From contig CABKML010000027.1 in NCBI GenBank assembly GCA_902373515.1, positions 1 through 16,437 on the forward strand: DNA of 16,437 nt, read 5' to 3'. The number at the start of each line of letters is the position of its first letter. Position 1 is the stretch's first letter. Under the pieces are notes generated by a model, which was given only the letters and a program-made list of their open reading frames with translations, made no database searches and had not been told where the DNA came from. The position numbers and the translations under genes were made by a program. This stretch comes from an uncultured Eubacteriales bacterium. GTDB taxonomy: Bacteria > Bacillota > Clostridia > Saccharofermentanales > Fastidiosipilaceae. Below are positions 13,075 through 16,437 of the stretch, one piece after another.

Positions 13075-15237
13075 ATGTCTTTGGAAGTGATTAAACGTGA
13101 CGGAACAACAGTGCCGTTTGATAAAAGCAAGATTCAAATTGCTATTGAAAAAGCAATGAATTCGGCAACCGGTAATTATGTTGCGGGACAAGCTGAAGAA
13201 ATTGCCGGTGAAATTGAAGAATTTGCCCGTAATATTCCGAGGGCTATTACAATTTATCAAATTGAGGATCAGGTGTATTACAGCTTGATTAAACATGATA
13301 ATGCCGCGACTGCCAGATCTTACGAAAATTATAAGGCTGTGCAAAGCTTTAAACGTAAGGATAATACAACCGATGCCGGAATTATCGGCTTAATTGAAGC
13401 CACCAATAAAGATACAATGGATGAAAACTCCAATAAAAATGCCTTTTTGGCAGCAACGCAGCGGGATTTAATTGCCGGTGAAGTTTCGAAAGATATGGCT
13501 CGCCGGAAAATTATGCCGACCGATATTTTACAGGCGCATGATTCGGGAGCTATCCATTATCATGATCTGGATTATGCAATACAACCGATTTTTAACTGCT
13601 GTTTGATTAATTTGGAAGATATGTTGATGAACGGTACTGTAATTAACGGTAATCAGATCGAAACTCCGCATACTTTCAGAGTAGCATGTACTGTTACGAC
13701 CCAAATAATTGCCCAGGTGGCCTCCAATCAGTACGGCGGTCAGTCGATTAACGGCTTTGACAGAATTTTGGCACCGTTCGTGCGTAAATCCTATTTGCGT
13801 TATTTGAAAGAAGTTCTGGAAGAACAGGCCGAGGTATACGGGGCCGAAGCGACGGAAGCCAACAGACAGAAGGCGGAAGAGATTGCTTGGCGCCGGACGA
13901 GAAGAGAAATAAAAGACGGCGTCCAAACTGTGCAATATCAAATTAATACTTTAATGACGACAAACGGTCAATCACCTTTCGTTACTTTATTCTTGTATTG
14001 TGAACCTGATAACGAATATGCTAAAGAAGCGGCCATGATTACGGAAGAAGTTTTACGGCAGCGAATTGAAGGTATTAAAAACAAATGCGGTGTTTATGTA
14101 ACACCGGCTTTTCCTAAGCTTATTTATGTTCTGGATGAACATAATGTGAAACCCGGCGCACCTTATTTTTATTTGACGGAGTTGGCTGCCGAATGTACGG
14201 CCAAGAGAATGTATCCCGATTATATTTCTGCTAAAAAAATGCGTGAAATGTATGACGGTAACGTGTTCAGTCCGATGGGTTGCCGTTCGTTCCTCAGCCC
14301 TTGGAAAAATGCTGCCGGTAAATATGTTTTCGACGGTCGTTTCAATCAAGGCGTTGTTACGATTAATTTACCGCAAATCGGTATTTTGAATCGCCATGAT
14401 GAAGAGGGCTATTTCAAGATGCTCGACAAGCGCCTCAATATTGTAAAGAAAGCTTTGATGTTAAGGCATGAGCGTTTATTGAACGTCAATTCCAATGTCA
14501 GCCCCTTACATTGGCAGTATGGCGCTATCGCCCGTTTGGGAGAAGGTGAGAAGATTAGACCTTTCCTGGAAAACGGTTATTCGACATTAAGCATCGGTTA
14601 TATCGGCTTGTACGAGGCCAGTTATTTAGTTACCGGCAAGAGTCATACGAGCCCCGAAGGTAAGGCTTTCGCGCTTAAGGTGATGCACAAGTTGAATGAA
14701 GCTGCAGATAAATGGAAGGCTGAAACAGGTTTAGGTTTCGGTGTTTACGGTACGCCGGCAGAATCTCTGACACATCGTTTTTGCGCCATTGACCGCGCTC
14801 ATTTCGGTGATATCGAAAATGTTACTGATAAAGGATATTATACCAACTCGTACCATGTTGATGTGCGTGAACCTATAAGTGTTTTCGACAAATTCAAGTT
14901 CGAGTCGGAGTTTCAACCCTTGTCAAAAGGCGGCATGATTTCTTATGTTGAAATACCTAATATGCAGAATAACATTCAGGCAATATTGGAAATGATTCAG
15001 TATATTTATCAAACAATTATGTATGCCGAGTTCAATACGAAATTGGATTATTGCCACGTTTGCGGTTTCAGCGGTGAAATTAAGCTCGATGACGACAATG
15101 TCTGGACCTGTCCTCAATGCGGTAACAACAATCGCAATAAGTTGACTGTAGTCAGACGTACTTGCGGCTATTTAGGCTCCAATTATTGGAATGAGGGTCG
15201 AACTAAAGAAATTAAGAGCCGTGTTTTACATATTTAA
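13075..15237 (+). CDS. nrdD: Anaerobic ribonucleoside-triphosphate reductase NrdD (class III)
   Basis: Glycyl-radical enzyme reducing NTPs to dNTPs without oxygen. Residues ~1-95 are an ATP-cone that senses dATP/ATP (VIKRDGTTVPFDKSKI). The body closely follows the E. coli enzyme: HYHDLDYAIQPIFNCCLINL with the first active-site Cys, ITTQIIAQVASNQYGG-type sequence, NGQSPFVT, ECTAKRMYPD, SPMGCRSFL with the second Cys, and DKGYYTNSYHVDV. The C-terminal zinc site has Cys660, Cys663, Cys679 and Cys682, and the glycyl radical is Gly698 in RRTCGYLGS. 720 residues is normal. The frame also begins at a TTG at 13069, but ATG 13075 has GAGAGGG (13061-13067) 7 bases upstream and is preferred. The activase gene nrdG is not directly downstream: a strong terminator and an IS607 element follow. 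Confidence 0.97.
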   Translation: MSLEVIKRDGTTVPFDKSKIQIAIEKAMNSATGNYVAGQAEEIAGEIEEFARNIPRAITIYQIEDQVYYSLIKHDNAATARSYENYKAVQSFKRKDNTTDAGIIGLIEATNKDTMDENSNKNAFLAATQRDLIAGEVSKDMARRKIMPTDILQAHDSGAIHYHDLDYAIQPIFNCCLINLEDMLMNGTVINGNQIETPHTFRVACTVTTQIIAQVASNQYGGQSINGFDRILAPFVRKSYLRYLKEVLEEQAEVYGAEATEANRQKAEEIAWRRTRREIKDGVQTVQYQINTLMTTNGQSPFVTLFLYCEPDNEYAKEAAMITEEVLRQRIEGIKNKCGVYVTPAFPKLIYVLDEHNVKPGAPYFYLTELAAECTAKRMYPDYISAKKMREMYDGNVFSPMGCRSFLSPWKNAAGKYVFDGRFNQGVVTINLPQIGILNRHDEEGYFKMLDKRLNIVKKALMLRHERLLNVNSNVSPLHWQYGAIARLGEGEKIRPFLENGYSTLSIGYIGLYEASYLVTGKSHTSPEGKAFALKVMHKLNEAADKWKAETGLGFGVYGTPAESLTHRFCAIDRAHFGDIENVTDKGYYTNSYHVDVREPISVFDKFKFESEFQPLSKGGMISYVEIPNMQNNIQAILEMIQYIYQTIMYAEFNTKLDYCHVCGFSGEIKLDDDNVWTCPQCGNNNRNKLTVVRRTCGYLGSNYWNEGRTKEIKSRVLHI

Positions 15238-15258
15238 CGTGAAAACTTGAAAGTTAGG

Positions 15259-15287
15259 AAAGAGTCAGTTACTTGACTGACTCTTTT
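15259..15287 (+). terminator. Intrinsic terminator of nrdD
   Basis: AAAGAGTCAGT (15259-15269) is the exact reverse complement of ACTGACTCTTT (15276-15286), an 11-bp stem with a 6-base loop, ending in a short T-run (15284-15287, then ATTATT). It starts 21 bases after the nrdD stop. The A-rich 5' arm could let it work in the other direction as well. Confidence 0.85.
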
Positions 15288-15327
15288 ATTATTAAGCAAA
15301 GGAGTAAACTTTAAGTAATCAAAATTA

Positions 15328-15356
15328 TTGTTAACTGTGATTAAATGTGTTAAAAT
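15328..15356 (+). promoter_or_regulatory. tnpA promoter
   Basis: TTGTTA (15328-15333), a 17-base spacer and TAAAAT (15351-15356), with TG at 15348-15349 (extended -10). The start would be near 15363, only ~15 bases before the preferred tnpA ATG. Confidence 0.65.
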
Positions 15357-15360
15357 GTAC
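15331..15360 (+). repeat. Three imperfect 10-base direct repeats at the IS607 left end
   Basis: TTAACTGTGA, TTAAATGTGT and TAAAATGTAC follow one another without gaps and overlap the tnpA promoter. IS607-family ends carry short direct repeats that bind the transposase dimer, so these could be the TnpA sites and could also let TnpA repress itself. The role is inferred. Confidence 0.45.
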
Positions 15361-15377
15361 TTATGGAGGATGTTGCT

Positions 15378-16046
15378 ATGAACACATCTAATATCACTAA
15401 TTACAAACCAAAAGATTTTGCTGAATTATTGGGTGTCTCAGTCAAAACGTTACAACGTTGGGATAGAGAGGGGATTCTGAAAGCAAATCGGACTCTGACT
15501 GATAGGCGTTATTATACTCATGACCAATATCTTCAGTTTAAGGGCATAAATACTGAAAATGATAATCGTCAGATTGTTATTTATGCCAGAGTATCTACAA
15601 GAAACCAAAAGGATGATTTACAAAACCAAGTAACTTTTTTACGTCAGTTTTGCAATGCTAAAGGTATCATTGTAGATCAATGTATTGAAGATTATGGAAG
15701 TGGGCTTAACTATAATCGTAAAAAGTGGAATCAATTATTAGATGAAGTAATGGAACAAAAAATCAAAACTATCATAGTTACACATAAAGACAGATTTGTC
15801 AGATTTGGCTATGATTGGTTTGAAAAATTCTGTATGAAGTTTAATACAACCATAGTGGTTGTGAATAATGAAGAGCTATCACCGCAAGAAGAACTTGTAC
15901 AGGATATTGTATCTATACTGCATGGTTTTTCTTGTAGATTGTACGGCCTTCGTAAGTATAAAAAGCAAATAGAAGGGGATGAGGAAATTGCTAAAGAGCT
16001 TCAAAACGGAAATAAATCCGACAGTCGAGCAAAAAATCAAGATTAA
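15378..16046 (+). CDS. tnpA: IS607-family serine transposase TnpA
   Basis: Serine recombinase that excises and inserts the element through a circular intermediate. The N-terminal ~55 residues are a MerR-type winged helix (KPKDFAELLGVSVKTLQRWD, then RRYYTHDQY), and residues ~65-200 are a resolvase domain with the nucleophile Ser73 in YARVSTRNQ and the arginines of VTHKDRFVRFG. The DNA-binding domain ahead of the catalytic domain is the IS607 order, opposite to classic resolvases. 222 residues is about the family size. The frame opens at ATG 15363, but ATG 15378 has GGAGG (15365-15369) at 8 bases, and 15363 would coincide with the predicted transcript start. The gene overlaps tnpB by 68 bases. 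No frameshift is seen, so it may be active. Confidence 0.93.
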   Translation: MNTSNITNYKPKDFAELLGVSVKTLQRWDREGILKANRTLTDRRYYTHDQYLQFKGINTENDNRQIVIYARVSTRNQKDDLQNQVTFLRQFCNAKGIIVDQCIEDYGSGLNYNRKKWNQLLDEVMEQKIKTIIVTHKDRFVRFGYDWFEKFCMKFNTTIVVVNNEELSPQEELVQDIVSILHGFSCRLYGLRKYKKQIEGDEEIAKELQNGNKSDSRAKNQD

Positions 16047-16437
16047 CAAGACTATCGGCACTTGTAGATATGTTTACAACTTCTATCTTGATCACAACAA
16101 AGCCTTATACGATAAAGGCGAAAAGTTTATGACCGGCAAGAGCTTTAGCGTCTGGCTCAATAATGAGTACATTCCTAATAACCCTGAAAAAGTATGGATT
16201 AAAGAAGTGTATGCAAAAGCTGTAAAAAAGTCTATTGAAGATGGATATACTGCATTTACAAGATTTTTTAAACATCAAAGTGCTTTTCCTAATTTCAAAA
16301 AGAAAGGTAAATCTGATGTAAAAATGTATTTTGTAAAGAACAATCCTAAAGATTGCAGAAGCGAGAGACATAGGCTGAACATCCCTACTTTAGGTTGGGT
16401 ACGCATTAAAGAAAAAGGCTATATACCGACAACTAAA
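15979..16437 (+). CDS. tnpB: RNA-guided endonuclease TnpB, N-terminal part (cut by window end)
   Basis: Open to the last base of the window (153 codons seen of an expected ~370-420). The N terminus MRKLLKSFKTEINPTVEQK, then NKTIGTCRYVYNFYLDHNK, is the usual TnpB/IS605 OrfB beginning, followed by a WED/REC-like region containing FTRFFKHQSAFPNFKKKG, a typical TnpB segment. The RuvC catalytic residues and the zinc finger would lie outside. TnpB is a guide-RNA-dependent DNA nuclease that helps the element persist at donor sites; its guide (omega RNA) usually comes from the right end, not seen here. The ATG at 15979 is the first start after an in-frame TAG (15970-15972), and lies in the +1 frame relative to tnpA. 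AAGGGG directly precedes it, so translation may depend on coupling with tnpA. Confidence 0.88.
   Translation, partial: MRKLLKSFKTEINPTVEQKIKINKTIGTCRYVYNFYLDHNKALYDKGEKFMTGKSFSVWLNNEYIPNNPEKVWIKEVYAKAVKKSIEDGYTAFTRFFKHQSAFPNFKKKGKSDVKMYFVKNNPKDCRSERHRLNIPTLGWVRIKEKGYIPTTK

Larger units (their letters stand above)
15301..16437 (+). mobile_element. IS607-family insertion sequence, left part
   Basis: Holds a serine-recombinase tnpA with an overlapping tnpB, the IS607 arrangement. These elements have no long terminal inverted repeats, usually insert at GG dinucleotides and make no target duplication, so the left end cannot be fixed by eye; GG at 15301-15302 is a candidate only. The right end lies beyond the window. 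The region looks more AT-rich than nrdD before it. Confidence 0.75.

Noticed and set aside
1..16437. CRISPR array or tRNA genes
   Set aside because: No regularly spaced repeats and no cloverleaf sequences with T-loop consensus were seen in any gap.

Overview
The window looks like a chromosomal segment of a low-GC, anaerobic Firmicute, most likely a member of the Clostridia. The signs are AT-rich coding sequence, strong purine-rich ribosome binding sites, TTGACA/TATAAT promoters often with an extended TG -10, a zinc-less S4 protein, a Dut-TsaD-SmpB housekeeping run, and a class III (anaerobic, glycyl radical) ribonucleotide reductase. This assignment is inferred from gene content and style. 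No species can be named from the sequence alone.

Layout. (1) Bases 6-3840, plus strand: a tightly packed housekeeping run of rsmA/ksgA (16S rRNA dimethylation), a long ZapA-like cell-division protein, dut (dUTPase), tsaD (tRNA t6A synthesis) and smpB (trans-translation). (2) Bases 3871-4707: rpsD (ribosomal protein S4) as its own unit, with an extended -10 promoter, a structured leader of about 145 nt that may be an S4 autoregulatory element, and a strong terminator. (3) Bases 4835-7719, plus strand: an envelope-type operon with its own promoter, made of a small multi-span membrane protein of unknown function, a UPF0104/LPG-synthase-TM-like integral membrane protein and a GT2 glycosyltransferase. 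(4) Bases 7752-12566, minus strand, convergent with (3): plsC-like acyltransferase with an unusual C-terminal extension, then mutM/fpg, then a 749-residue membrane-anchored protein with an RsiV/PdaC-type domain and a polysaccharide-deacetylase fold whose catalytic residues are gone. (5) Bases 12534-13074: a divergent intergenic region carrying the plsC promoter on one side and, on the other, an extended -10 promoter for nrdD with two candidate NrdR boxes one classical spacing (31 bp) apart. (6) Bases 13075-15286: nrdD and its terminator, with no nrdG directly after it. (7) Bases ~15300 to the end: an IS607-family element, with a serine-recombinase tnpA overlapped by tnpB, which runs off the window.

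How the parts relate. Regions 1-2 serve translation, RNA modification, nucleotide-pool hygiene and division. Regions 3-4 look like cell-envelope functions (membrane-lipid acylation, glycosyl transfer, a possible flippase or membrane partner, a cell-wall-facing pseudo-deacetylase) with the DNA repair glycosylase mutM embedded among them. Region 6 makes dNTPs without oxygen and is probably under NrdR control. Region 7 is mobile DNA that has landed just behind the nrdD terminator.

No completely new system is evident. The items most worth a second look are the inactive deacetylase-like protein, the acyltransferase/zinc-ribbon fusion, the duplicated short motif ahead of the ZapA domain, the rpsD leader, the NrdR-type control region, and the IS607 left end.
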